Below are positions 32,978-40,347 of a DNA stretch of 64,000 nt, in pieces. The position numbers and the translations under genes are program-made. Numbering within the stretch: the first letter of the stretch is position 1; each line of letters opens with the position of its first letter. The stretch is from VRUE01 sp963707965 (GTDB taxonomy: Bacteria > Actinomycetota > Thermoleophilia > Solirubrobacterales > 70-9): contig CAVPRR010000007.1 in assembly GCA_963707965.1 (NCBI GenBank), positions 992,001 to 1,056,000 of the forward strand, in the 5' to 3' direction. The notes under the pieces are model-generated. The model saw only the letters and a program-made list of their open reading frames with translations, was not told the origin of the DNA and did not search any database.

Positions 32978-33030
32978 CGCGCCAACTTAACACAAGATGA
33001 CGATACGGACAATGACGTAACGTTAATTGC
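32978..33030 (-). promoter_or_regulatory. Probable promoter of the MerR-phasin operon
   Basis: This short gap is distinctly AT-richer than its surroundings. On the minus strand it contains the palindromic TTAACGTTA followed by CTTGTGTTAAG closer to the start codon. MerR regulators usually bind dyads inside the promoter spacer, so autoregulation is likely. No base-level assignment of -35 and -10 is secure. Confidence 0.35.
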
Positions 33031-33179
33031 CGTCAGACCCTTGCGTATGGGCCACGCACTTCGCCGACGGTCGAATTAGCGCCCTCAACGCCTTTTCATC
33101 GATCTCGTCGCCCTCATGGAAATCGATGGACTGTCTCCTCGGCCCCTCGTCGCAACACTCACGACACTCAAATGAGACG

Positions 33180-33468
33180 GAGGAGTTGCGATGGACCCTG
33201 CGCGGGTCAGCCGGATCCTCGGCCACGCGCGGGTGACCACGACGCTTGACATCTACACCCATGTCTTCGAAGAAGCGCGCCACAATCTCGATGCGCAGGC
33301 GCAGATGGCGAGCAGCGATTTCGCGAACCTGCTCGAGCCCGCCGCGGAAGAAGAAGAAGAGGCGGACGGCTGCGTGATTCGTTTCCCGCGGGCGCCGAAG
33401 AGGCAGCACCGCCGACGCTCGGCGAGGGAAAGGGCGGCGATTCGCTGGACTACTTGACCAGAACTTGA
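33180..33468 (+). pseudogene. C-terminal fragment of a tyrosine site-specific integrase
   Basis: The frame encodes MDPARVSRILGHARVTTTLDIYTHVFEEARHN, the last conserved boxes of phage-type tyrosine recombinases: LGH, with its His, and the nucleophile Tyr in DIYTHV. A Glu-rich, then basic tail follows. The catalytic Arg boxes further upstream are missing. The 3' end is duplicated at 30685-30713 and lies 62 bases from the attachment repeat beside the tRNA. This is the expected place of an integrase in an element integrated at a tRNA 3' end. It is decayed and not functional. Confidence 0.75.
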
Positions 33469-33529
33469 CTAACAGGCCGGCAAAGCGGGCGAGATCGCGA
33501 TGATCTGAACCGGAAAGCTGCCTGTACGC

Positions 33530-33568
33530 AGGCGCTTTGCGATGGAGCTAGCCGGACTCGAACCGGCG
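33530..33568. repeat. Attachment-type repeat within the intact tRNA-Ala 3' end, copy 3
   Basis: The 39-base segment identical to 30770-30808. Here it continues into the full tRNA-Ala gene, so this is the chromosomal (attB-derived) side. Confidence 0.85.
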
Positions 33569-33615
33569 ACCTCCTGGGTGCGATCCAGGCGCTCTTCCAA
33601 CTGAGCTATAGCCCC
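33543..33615 (-). tRNA. tRNA-Ala (anticodon CGC)
   Basis: Reading the minus strand gives a 73-base cloverleaf. The acceptor GGGGCTA pairs with TAGCTCC plus discriminator A. The D-arm is GCTC...GAGC, the anticodon stem CCTGG/CCAGG encloses ATCGCAC with anticodon CGC, and the T-arm is CCGG-TTCGAGT-CCGG. CCA is not encoded. One G-U pair in the acceptor stem is tolerated. Two partial copies of its 3' end lie upstream on the same strand order, showing use as an integration target. Confidence 0.95.
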
Positions 33616-33761
33616 GCGTTTGAGGCTCCGGCGGTCGTCCCGGCAGCCTCGCAGGGCAAGGATACCCGCATGGGCTGCGGGGTTCCCGCGTCGGGCGACA
33701 GCTGGGCCGTGTCAGCCGGGGGGCGGCCCGAAGCGTTCAGATGACGCCCCGATCGCGCTCC

Positions 33762-33787
33762 GTTTTCAGGCACGAGTGCCTGAAAAC
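33762..33787. repeat. 26-bp palindrome in a gene-free gap
   Basis: GTTTTCAGGCAC-GA-GTGCCTGAAAAC, two perfect 12-base arms around two bases. The gap 33616-34029 (about 410 bases) otherwise contains no gene I can support; it also has the repeated phrase TGATGACGCCCC near 33740 and 33893. The palindrome could be an operator, a recombination or REP-like dispersed element. Confidence 0.75.
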
Positions 33788-34029
33788 GCGGCGATATCTC
33801 CCGATCGCCGCGGATCGGCGGCGACTTGCCTCGCTTCTGCGCCAAGCCCGAGGTACGGTCGTCGGGACCGACAACAAGCGCCCCGGCAGCGCTGATGACG
33901 CCCCGGGGCCGGCACCGAAGAGCAAGCCTTCGATGCGCAGCCGATTCTCCCAAAAGGACCTCGTGCCCGGGCGGATCGACGGCCCGCAGACGGGCGACCT
34001 CGGTGCCCTGACCCGAGAGGAGGGGCGCC

Positions 34030-34446
34030 ATGCCCGACACCACCACCACGATCAGCGGCGAGCAGCGCGACGCGCTCTACCAGCTCGTGCGCGACCACCT
34101 CGGCGGCCTGAACGACGTCTGGATCGCCCTGGAGCAGACCAAGGACTTCGCCGCGGCCGAGCGGCTCGGCCTGGAGTTCGGCCGGGACTTTCGCCTGCTG
34201 GAGGATCTCGGCTGGGGCGGGGACGACGACCGAGAGGAGGTCACGCTGACGATGCCGACCGACGAGCTCACCCAGGCCCTCAGGCGCCTCCACGAGGAAG
34301 CCGAGGCGGGCCTCTCCGGCTCGCCACAGGAACGCCGCTCACGGGAAGAAGACGAGAAGGCCGACCGGCGCCTGCTACTCGCGATGGACACCTGCGGGGA
34401 GCTGCTGGCCGCAATCGATGAGCAGTCAAGGGAGGAATCGCGATGA
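34030..34446 (+). CDS. Conserved hypothetical acidic protein
   Basis: A 138-residue acidic, helical protein (ISGEQRDALYQLVRDHLGGLNDVWIALEQTKDFAAAERLGLEFGRDFRLLEDLGWG). The ATG follows AGAGGAGGGGC, a strong ribosome site. There are no membrane segments or known motifs. It overlaps the following winged-helix gene by four bases (ATGA), so the two act in one operon. The pair could be a regulatory or toxin-antitoxin-like unit, but there is no direct evidence. Confidence 0.75.
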   Translation: MPDTTTTISGEQRDALYQLVRDHLGGLNDVWIALEQTKDFAAAERLGLEFGRDFRLLEDLGWGGDDDREEVTLTMPTDELTQALRRLHEEAEAGLSGSPQERRSREEDEKADRRLLLAMDTCGELLAAIDEQSREESR

Positions 34447-34918
34447 GCGGGAAGCAAACTGCAGAGCAGGCGACGCTGGGTATCGTGGAGGCTCACCCAG
34501 GGTTGACGGCGGCTGAGGTCGCCGAAGCCGCCGGCATCGGCCGCTCGAGCGCCGCAAAGCAGCTGGCGGCACTTGAGCGAGCCGGCAAGGTCACCCGCCG
34601 CCCCGGCGGGCGCGAGGGCGGGCGCCGCCTACCCGACCGCTGGGCGTTGGCGAGCAAGGGGACGGCGGCAACGGCCAAGCCGCAGGCCAAGGGCTCGGGT
34701 GAGCGCCTGCGCCCCGGCCAGCTCGATGGCCTCGTGCTTTCCTACATGCAAGAGCACAAAGACATCGGCCCGCTCAGCGCCAGCGCGATCGGCAAGGGGA
34801 TCGCGCGATCCTCGGGCGCCGTGGCGAATTGCCTTGCCAGGTTGGCGAAGGCGGAGAAGGTCCGGCTGGCAAAGAAAAGCCCCGTCGCTACGCGATCAAG
34901 GGGGCGAGCACGGGATGA
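34443..34918 (+). CDS. Winged-helix (MarR/ArsR-like) DNA-binding protein, frameshifted
   Basis: About 158 residues when repaired. The first domain LGIVEAHPGLTAAEVAEAAGIGRSSAAKQLAALERAGKVTRRPGG is a winged helix with wing. A second similar helix set is LVLSYMQEHKDIGPLSASAIGKGIARSSGAVANCLARLAKAEKVRLAK. A missing base in AAAGAAAAG near 34871-34877 moves the frame. Repaired, it ends KPRRYAIKGASTG and a TGA at the given position, the usual close of such domains. The TGA overlaps the ATG of the next gene. Confidence 0.75.
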
Positions 34919-35491
34919 GAGGCTGCGTGAAGCGATGGGGGAACGGGCGCCGCGCGTCCTTTCCGCTCTCAACGCCGCGGGAGATCAACCACATCGTCTT
35001 AACGGGAACGCTGAGCGCCGATCCGCAGGAGGCTCGCAGCCCCACGGGCGCTCGCGTCGCCCTGCTGTGGAATCGAGTTCCCGGTCGCGGACCCCGACCA
35101 CCCTGGGTCACTTTGGACCTGGGCAAGCTGCCTGGTCGAAGTGCCCGGTGATCGGGCCAGGCGGGACGTAGAGGCGCTGCACGGTGGCGCACCCGTGTTG
35201 GCGGCGGGCCAGCTCAGCGCCCGCTGGACGATCGAGGGTGGCCACACGAGCCGGCGCGGCGTGATCGTCGCGACCCTGGTCAAGGCCGGCCCTCCTCCCG
35301 AGCAGCCAGACATGTGCGTCGCCGGGGGCGGGCCGTCTACGCCGGGGCCACTGCAAGTGGCGACACTCAGCGTCACCTGGCGGCCCGGCTGGATCGAGCA
35401 TTCCGGGCCAGCGAAATACCTGGTCTCCGACCGAGAGCCATCGCAAGCTCAGCAGACTGCCGAATCCAGGGATACGATGGGCCACACGTAA
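34915..35491 (+). CDS. SSB-like OB-fold protein, frameshifted
   Basis: The first frame gives REINHIVLTGTLSADPQEARSPTGARVALL, the opening strands of single-strand DNA-binding proteins. After about 35060-35072 the homology continues in another frame as IEFPVADPDHPGSLWTWASCLVEVPGDRARRDVEALHGGAPVLAAGQLSARWTIEGGHTSRRGVIVATLVKAG. One small indel reconciles them into a protein of about 190 residues. It starts at an ATG overlapping the winged-helix gene stop. It may be a diverged SSB paralogue working with the upstream regulator. Confidence 0.65.
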
Positions 35492-35509
35492 GCGGACGGA
35501 GGGAAAGGC

Positions 35510-35989
35510 GTGGATTGGCGGAGACTCATGTACGGCCAGCAGCAGGTCGAAGCTGAGGCTGCCGAAAGTGGCATCGAGACTGTGGCGCCCGGAACGGAAG
35601 ACGCTGAGGCGCCGGAGGTCGAAGGCGTCGAGTCGCAGGTCGAGCGGGCCAACGGGGATGGGTTGCCGCCGGCCGGCTGGTACCCGGATCCACACGCGCC
35701 GGAGAAACGGCGGTACTGGGATGGGACGCGGTGGATCAAGCCCAAGCCCACCGGCAGAGCCAACCGCCTGGCGGTCACCGCGCTGATCTGCGCTTGTCTC
35801 GCTGGCGTCGTCGTCGGCGGAATCCTGGGGATCGTCTTTGGGTCCGTTGCCCTCGACGAGATCAGGGAGTCCGAAGGCAAGGAGCGTGGTGAAGCCATGG
35901 CCCAGTGGGCGATCGGGCTCGGAGTGGTCAACCTTGTGATCTCCGCCGTATTCGTGGCGTTGGTTATCGCCGCGCTTCAGTCGTCGTAG
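35510..35989 (+). CDS. DUF2510-DUF4190 membrane protein
   Basis: A 159-residue protein from a GTG after CGGAGGGAAAGG. An acidic head precedes the DUF2510 motif PPAGWYPDPHAPEKRRYWDGTRWI, a short domain near the membrane in actinobacteria. It is followed by a DUF4190-like pair of transmembrane helices (LAVTALICACLAGVVVGGILGIVFG and AIGLGVVNLVISAVFVALVIAAL). Function unknown. The last ~90 bases were copied to 37.4 kb as a decayed duplicate. Confidence 0.85.
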   Translation: MDWRRLMYGQQQVEAEAAESGIETVAPGTEDAEAPEVEGVESQVERANGDGLPPAGWYPDPHAPEKRRYWDGTRWIKPKPTGRANRLAVTALICACLAGVVVGGILGIVFGSVALDEIRESEGKERGEAMAQWAIGLGVVNLVISAVFVALVIAALQSS

Positions 35990-36134
35990 AGCGGCACAGC
36001 TCGTGCTCGGACTGAGATGCCGGTTTGCATGAGATGGGGATCTTCATACTGCGGGATGATCGCTGCGCGTGCGACTCCCCGATATCGTCGGTCCAACTAT
36101 GGTTGAGCGGCGGTACGGGGGCCGAAACGTGATC
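35899..36134. repeat. Segmental duplication, copy 1 (gene 3' end plus promoter region)
   Basis: Covers the last codons of the DUF2510-DUF4190 gene and the untranslated region beyond. It matches 37393-37632 over ~235 bases with about three quarters identity, including GGGCTCGGAGTGGTCAACCT, CGCCGCGCTTCAGT, and CCGATATCGTCGGTCCA. It contains the promoter-like element described separately. Confidence 0.8.
36043..36090 (+). promoter_or_regulatory. TTCATAC-N31-GATATCGTCG promoter-like element
   Basis: TTCATAC (36043-36049), then 31 bases, then GATATCGTCG (36081-36090) whose TATCGT can serve as a -10 box. The same arrangement appears before genes at 37732, 48381, 49286 and 55059. It lies about 190 bases before the secreted-protein gene at 36281. 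Confidence 0.45.
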
Positions 36135-36280
36135 AGAAAGCGATCAGCTTTGGCGATCGCCTGGCGCGGGGACCCAGCGACGGTCTCGCTTGTCTTCGAA
36201 GACTGCAACGGCGACCACGCGAAGGCGCCTGTGAACCGCAGCACAAAGTTACGGTTAGCTCTTACCCAAAGGGGGATCAC

Positions 36281-37312
36281 GTGAATCGACTTTTCTCTGC
36301 CGTGGTTGCGCTCTTAATACTCAGCCTCCCAACAACCGCCTTTGGCTTCGAAGGGGGAGGCCGCAAGCCGAGCCAAGCACCGCTAATCGCGGCCGGCCAG
36401 CACTACACAGGCCAACTCAACAACCACGCATCAGACGCCAACTACGGCAGCTACGTCGAGGTCGCATTGTGGCGCTTGCCCCCGGTCACGACACATGACG
36501 TTGTCACGGTCGACTGGCATGTTGTTCCGCGAAGTGGATCTACAGGCGAATTCCCCGTCTGCATGGTCCTTGCGCAGGGCGTCGATGACTTTAACTGGGG
36601 CACCGTCTTTGGCTCGGTCTATGAAGACGATGGCTGCGACGAAGATGCGCCGGTGTACGGTGTAAGTGGAAGTGGTACGGCGCGGACTGAAATTGTGGTC
36701 CAAGACACCAGCGCGACATCGTCCTACCTTGAGTTCTTTAGCCGTGCGTCGGCCGACGAACCAGCTCGCTATGAGACATACCCCTACGATTTCACGGTTG
36801 AGCAACCTCTTCACTACCTGAGCCTCGCCATGAAGCCATTGGAATCGGTGAGTGCCAACGGTATTGTTGAAGCGACAGTTACGCAGGCGACTGGGTTGCC
36901 CGCGCCGGACGGATTAACCGTGAATCTCGGGGTTACCTGGCGAGAAGGAGGGATCGCTAGCTACTCGACCACAACGAGTGGCGGCGTAGCACGCTTCCAG
37001 CTGGCGTTACCTGAATCGGCATATGGCCGTACGGCGGTCTTCAGGGCGTCTCATCCCAGTGATGGGACATTTCAGGCTGTTACGGCACCGAACATCAGGA
37101 TCAAGATCACGAAACCAGCACAGGTGCCACCAAGTGCGTGTAGAACTGCCAAACGGCGGAAGGCAGTGCTGAGTCGTCAGCTCGTACGGCTCAGACGACA
37201 TGGCAGGCGGGCGCACGGTTATCGGCGCAGGACAATTCAACGAAGGATTCGGCACCTTGAGCATCAGCTTCAAACCGCTCGCGCCGATGTAGCAGCTAGC
37301 TGCGGTCACTGA
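36281..37312 (+). CDS. Secreted hypothetical protein with basic C-terminus
   Basis: A 343-residue protein from a GTG. MNRLFSAVVALLILSLPTTAFG is a signal peptide. The mature part starts EGGGRKPSQAPLIAAGQHYTGQLNN. It has a beta-rich domain of the kind seen in prepeptidase-C-like secreted proteins (GQHYTGQL... and YDFTVEQPLHYLSLAM), an Ig-like domain about residues 195-275, and a strongly basic helical tail (RRKAVLSRQLVRLRRHGRRAHG). Base composition is less GC-rich and uses more A/T-ending codons than the neighbours, suggesting transfer or relaxed selection. Function unknown. Confidence 0.8.
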   Translation: MNRLFSAVVALLILSLPTTAFGFEGGGRKPSQAPLIAAGQHYTGQLNNHASDANYGSYVEVALWRLPPVTTHDVVTVDWHVVPRSGSTGEFPVCMVLAQGVDDFNWGTVFGSVYEDDGCDEDAPVYGVSGSGTARTEIVVQDTSATSSYLEFFSRASADEPARYETYPYDFTVEQPLHYLSLAMKPLESVSANGIVEATVTQATGLPAPDGLTVNLGVTWREGGIASYSTTTSGGVARFQLALPESAYGRTAVFRASHPSDGTFQAVTAPNIRIKITKPAQVPPSACRTAKRRKAVLSRQLVRLRRHGRRAHGYRRRTIQRRIRHLEHQLQTARADVAASCGH

Positions 37313-37392
37313 ACGCAACTTAACTCGTTGTGGCCCTGAGCCAGAGCAGCGGCTAAGAGGCGACACCGAAGAAGAGGCAAATAGGCATTGAT

Positions 37393-37632
37393 TGGCCAAT
37401 GGGCGATAGGGCTCGGAGTGGTCAACCTGATCTTCGGCTGTATTCGTGGAGTTGGTTAGCGCCGCGCTTCAGTTGTCGTAAAGCGGCACTGCAGAATCCT
37501 GCTCGACTGAGACGGCGGTCGGCGCGGGATGGGATCTTCAGACCGCGGGATGACGGTGGTGCCTGCAGTTCCCGATATCGTCGGTCCATCATGCGGCACT
37601 CAAGCGGTGGTAGAGGGTGGGGAAACGTGATC
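37393..37632. repeat. Segmental duplication, copy 2 (decayed)
   Basis: A diverged copy of 35899-36134. The first ~80 bases encode a broken remnant of the DUF4190 C-terminus (MGDRARSGQPD frame shifts and early stops), the rest is leader sequence with TTCAGAC and GATATCGTCG. It places the same kind of promoter in front of the small secreted gene at 37732. Confidence 0.8.
37537..37583 (+). promoter_or_regulatory. TTCAGAC-N30-GATATCGTCG promoter-like element
   Basis: One mismatch in the upstream box relative to TTCATAC, exact 30-base spacing, and a perfect GATATCGTCG. It is a paralogue of the element at 36043 because both lie in the duplicated segment, so it is not independent evidence. Confidence 0.4.
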
Positions 37633-37731
37633 GGAGCGGGATCGGCGTCGATGATCGACCGTGCCGCGAGAACCGGGGCGGCGACTTGTCTTGGCTTCCA
37701 TGAATCCAGCCACTGACAGACGGAGGTGCTC

Positions 37732-37974
37732 ATGAAGCGCAGCGCAGTATTGCTGCTCCTGCCGGCTCTCATCATTTGCGTCGTGGGGGCCGGTGTCGCG
37801 CCCGCGAATGCACGGATCCGGCACCCACACCGGCACAAGAGCCGAGCATACATAGACGCTTCTCCGTTGGGTTGTGGACGGCAATAGCGGAAAGCTAAAG
37901 GATCGGGGATTCTACGAGTCGCTAGTCGATGAGCTATTCACCGCCATCAGCAGACCGCTTGGCGTAGGCCAATG
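37732..37974 (+). CDS. Small secreted protein, probable one-base insertion
   Basis: ATG after ACGGAGGTGCTC. MKRSAVLLLLPALIICVVGAGVAPANA is a signal peptide, then RIRHPHRHKSRAYIDASPLG. In the given frame a stop occurs after 51 residues (37887). Removing one G from the GGG at 37869-37871 extends it as VVDGNSGKLKDRGFYESLVDELFTAISRPLGVGQ to a TGA that overlaps the ATG of the next gene by four bases. That perfect coupling makes the repaired 80-residue version more likely. Function unknown. Confidence 0.6.
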
Positions 37975-38370
37975 ATCGACAAGCGACGGCGGTTCCCGAT
38001 TACCTTGGTGCTTACTGCGGCAGTGTGCGCGGCTGTAGGTGCGTTCCTGTGGGTGCTGCTCCAGCATGGCTCTTCAACGGTGCAGGGCGCGCCACCGCCG
38101 AGCGCTGTAACAAGCGCCCGCAGTTTGACGGCCGCTGGGTCGGATGGTCGCCGGGCCCTGGCTGCACCCTTGGCGGCTGTCTTGAAAGGCGGTCGTCTGT
38201 TGCCTCCGGGTAGCCGCCTTGTCCTCGCTCGAAATAACTGGAGTCAACAGGGTCGTTTCGCCATGACCGCTGCCGCACTGCACCTCGCAACCGGTGTCAA
38301 GCGATCCATCGATGTCGGTTACATGAGAGTCGGTAAAGGCTGGCTCATAACTTACGTGGGGGCGCGGTGA
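37972..38370 (+). CDS. Membrane-anchored hypothetical protein
   Basis: A 132-residue protein. A short basic head, one transmembrane helix (ITLVLTAAVCAAVGAFLWVLLQ), a Ser/Ala/Pro linker, and a small outer domain (VLKGGRLLPPGSRLVLARNNWSQQGRFAMTAAALHLATG...DVGYMRVGKGWLITYVGAR). It overlaps both the upstream small secreted gene and the downstream lipase-like gene by four bases, so the three are translated as a unit. Confidence 0.75.
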   Translation: MIDKRRRFPITLVLTAAVCAAVGAFLWVLLQHGSSTVQGAPPPSAVTSARSLTAAGSDGRRALAAPLAAVLKGGRLLPPGSRLVLARNNWSQQGRFAMTAAALHLATGVKRSIDVGYMRVGKGWLITYVGAR

Positions 38371-40139
38371 ACTCGCGCCGTGCTTTGCCATTGGCTGCCT
38401 GCCTGCTTGTTCTATTTGCAGGCGCCGCGAGGTCGACTGGGGCGTCGAGCACGACGCTTCAGTCATGCGAGACCCAGCAGCTGAGGCCATTGGCCGGCCC
38501 ACTGCATCTTGGATCGGTCCCCATCATTTTCATTCATGGGGTCGCGGGAGATCCCAGCATCTTTACGAAGCCCGCTCCCGGCAGCGCGAAATCCCTTTCC
38601 GTCGAGGTCGCTTCGCTGCCGCAGACGACGGTCTGGACCTTCGACTATCACGACGTTTCGCTGGACTGGGTGACGAACCCCCGAATAGGCCCTGCCTTCG
38701 CAGCGTCCATCGCCTGCCTTGCACGCGCCACCCACCACCGCGTCATCGTTATCGCCCACTCGATGGGAGGGCTCGCGACCCAGTACGCAGCATCGCGGTC
38801 CGATCCTGAGGGTGGAATAGTCGGTGAACACATTGCCCATGTATTCGCCATCGCGACACCGTTCACGGGCTCGGAGCTCTTGACCGCAGTCGCGGATGCA
38901 GTCAAAGGCGGCCCGCGTGCCGATCCAGCCTGGGGCGCTGTCGCCGACGCTCTTCTTTCCGAGTGCGCTGGATACGCCCAGTCCGCGTATCGCAATGGCG
39001 CCATCTCCTCACCCTGTGGCGTCCTCTCTGTCTTGCACAGTCCAGTAGGAACCGCCCTGCAATACCAATCTCCGGAGATTCGCGCCCTACCGCGCTGGCC
39101 AGCGAGCGTGCCCGTGACCGATATCGCCGGCGAAATCGACCTCACCTTCGGCATCTGGAAGCTGCGCCACGCGTTCAACATTGGGGATGTAGCGGTCAGC
39201 CAGGGTTCTGCAACAGCCCACAACACAAGTGGCTCTCCTGTCCGAATCATCTGCCACGAGTCGCTCATCGGCCTCTTCCGGACACCGTGCTATCACAGCC
39301 GCCTACCCCAAAACTCGGACGTAGTTCGCGGGCTCCTTCATGACGTACGCGGTGCTGTAGACCTCGAGCGGGGGACGTTCCTGCCTGCTGCGACTGGCCC
39401 CAACGATTGGTCGTCATACCTCCCCGTGATTGCAGGGCGCACCTGTACGTACAGGGCCACCGCCACAGTCGGTCAGTTCACCAGCGTGGCGGAACAGGCG
39501 AGCAGGATCGACTCTCCTCAACTGAAAGCTGACGGCGTTCACTTCAGCATCCATAGCACCACCACGACGACTACGACTGGCCCAGGCATACAGCCAGAAT
39601 CCGAAAGCCAGACGATGACCTACCCCTATGTACTTGCGAACGATGGGACTGTCAGGACGAACCCCGGCAGCATCTCAAGATCAGGAATCGAATACGGGTT
39701 TTCCGGCTTCGAGATCTGGCCCACGCTAATCTCGCTTCGGGAAGGAAAATCGATCACCACCACGATCGAGTCACGGTTTGCGGCCACCACGGAAGCAATG
39801 CGCGCTGAACTACGCAAGGCGCTACATGGGCCAGACGAAGTAAACGCTACCGTGACACTGAAAGTCGGCCCCGCGCCTCCCATTGGAACAATAACGACGC
39901 CAGCGGGAACGTTCACGAACACTATCGGCGTTCGATCTACGCTGGTCAGCGAGCATGTTGAGAACGCGCCCCTCGGCACTGACGCCGAAGTCATGAAGGC
40001 CATGCGCGCCCTAGGGCCAGGCGCCACTGACGTCTACTTAGCTCGCGGCGTCGGGATCGTCGAGACCAAGCAGGGCGGCCCATTCGCATCGCTCAGTTCA
40101 CCGCCGGAGCTGGTCGGCTGCAGCGTTTCTTCTCACTAG
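38367..40139 (+). CDS. Secreted alpha/beta hydrolase (lipase-like) with C-terminal beta-rich domain
   Basis: A 590-residue protein from a GTG. A signal peptide precedes the hydrolase region: LGSVPIIFIHGVAGDPSIF (oxyanion-hole strand), VIVIAHSMGGLATQYAA (nucleophile Ser elbow), FAIATPFTGSELLTAVAD, and DIAGEIDLTFGIWKLRHAFNIGDVAVSQGSA, which carries the likely acid and an exchange loop as in class 2 lipases/PGAP1-like proteins. Residues about 350-590 form an unrelated extracellular domain (Thr-rich, TTTTTTGPGIQPE) possibly for surface binding. It lies in a three-gene coupled operon. Confidence 0.85.
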   Translation: MNSRRALPLAACLLVLFAGAARSTGASSTTLQSCETQQLRPLAGPLHLGSVPIIFIHGVAGDPSIFTKPAPGSAKSLSVEVASLPQTTVWTFDYHDVSLDWVTNPRIGPAFAASIACLARATHHRVIVIAHSMGGLATQYAASRSDPEGGIVGEHIAHVFAIATPFTGSELLTAVADAVKGGPRADPAWGAVADALLSECAGYAQSAYRNGAISSPCGVLSVLHSPVGTALQYQSPEIRALPRWPASVPVTDIAGEIDLTFGIWKLRHAFNIGDVAVSQGSATAHNTSGSPVRIICHESLIGLFRTPCYHSRLPQNSDVVRGLLHDVRGAVDLERGTFLPAATGPNDWSSYLPVIAGRTCTYRATATVGQFTSVAEQASRIDSPQLKADGVHFSIHSTTTTTTTGPGIQPESESQTMTYPYVLANDGTVRTNPGSISRSGIEYGFSGFEIWPTLISLREGKSITTTIESRFAATTEAMRAELRKALHGPDEVNATVTLKVGPAPPIGTITTPAGTFTNTIGVRSTLVSEHVENAPLGTDAEVMKAMRALGPGATDVYLARGVGIVETKQGGPFASLSSPPELVGCSVSSH

Positions 40140-40347
40140 ACGGTGTACTTGCGCGTGATCACGTATCTTGCGAGCTTCACCTACTCCCGCATCGGCTCCG
40201 GTGTCGGCTCGGTTCCCCTGCTGACCGCGTCGGTCCCGGTCTTCATTTCCGGCACACCCTTGCGCTTGCATCTCGACGCCTCGAGCGCACTACGTGAATG
40301 AAGCGGTCAGACGGTGACCTTGGTTGCCGAAGGCAAGCCGCTGGACA
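40140..40347. other. Convergent gap, no supported gene
   Basis: A 208-base space between the stop of the lipase-like gene and the stop of the zinc-ribbon foldase on the other strand. A short open frame (VYLRVITYLASFTYS...) is present but has no ribosome site and no recognised domain. I see no hairpin that stands out. Confidence 0.5.

Noticed and set aside
36069..36284. A 71-codon frame between the DUF4190 gene and the secreted gene
   Set aside because: Most of it lies in the duplicated leader region; the copy at 37.4 kb does not preserve the frame, so it is more likely untranslated leader.
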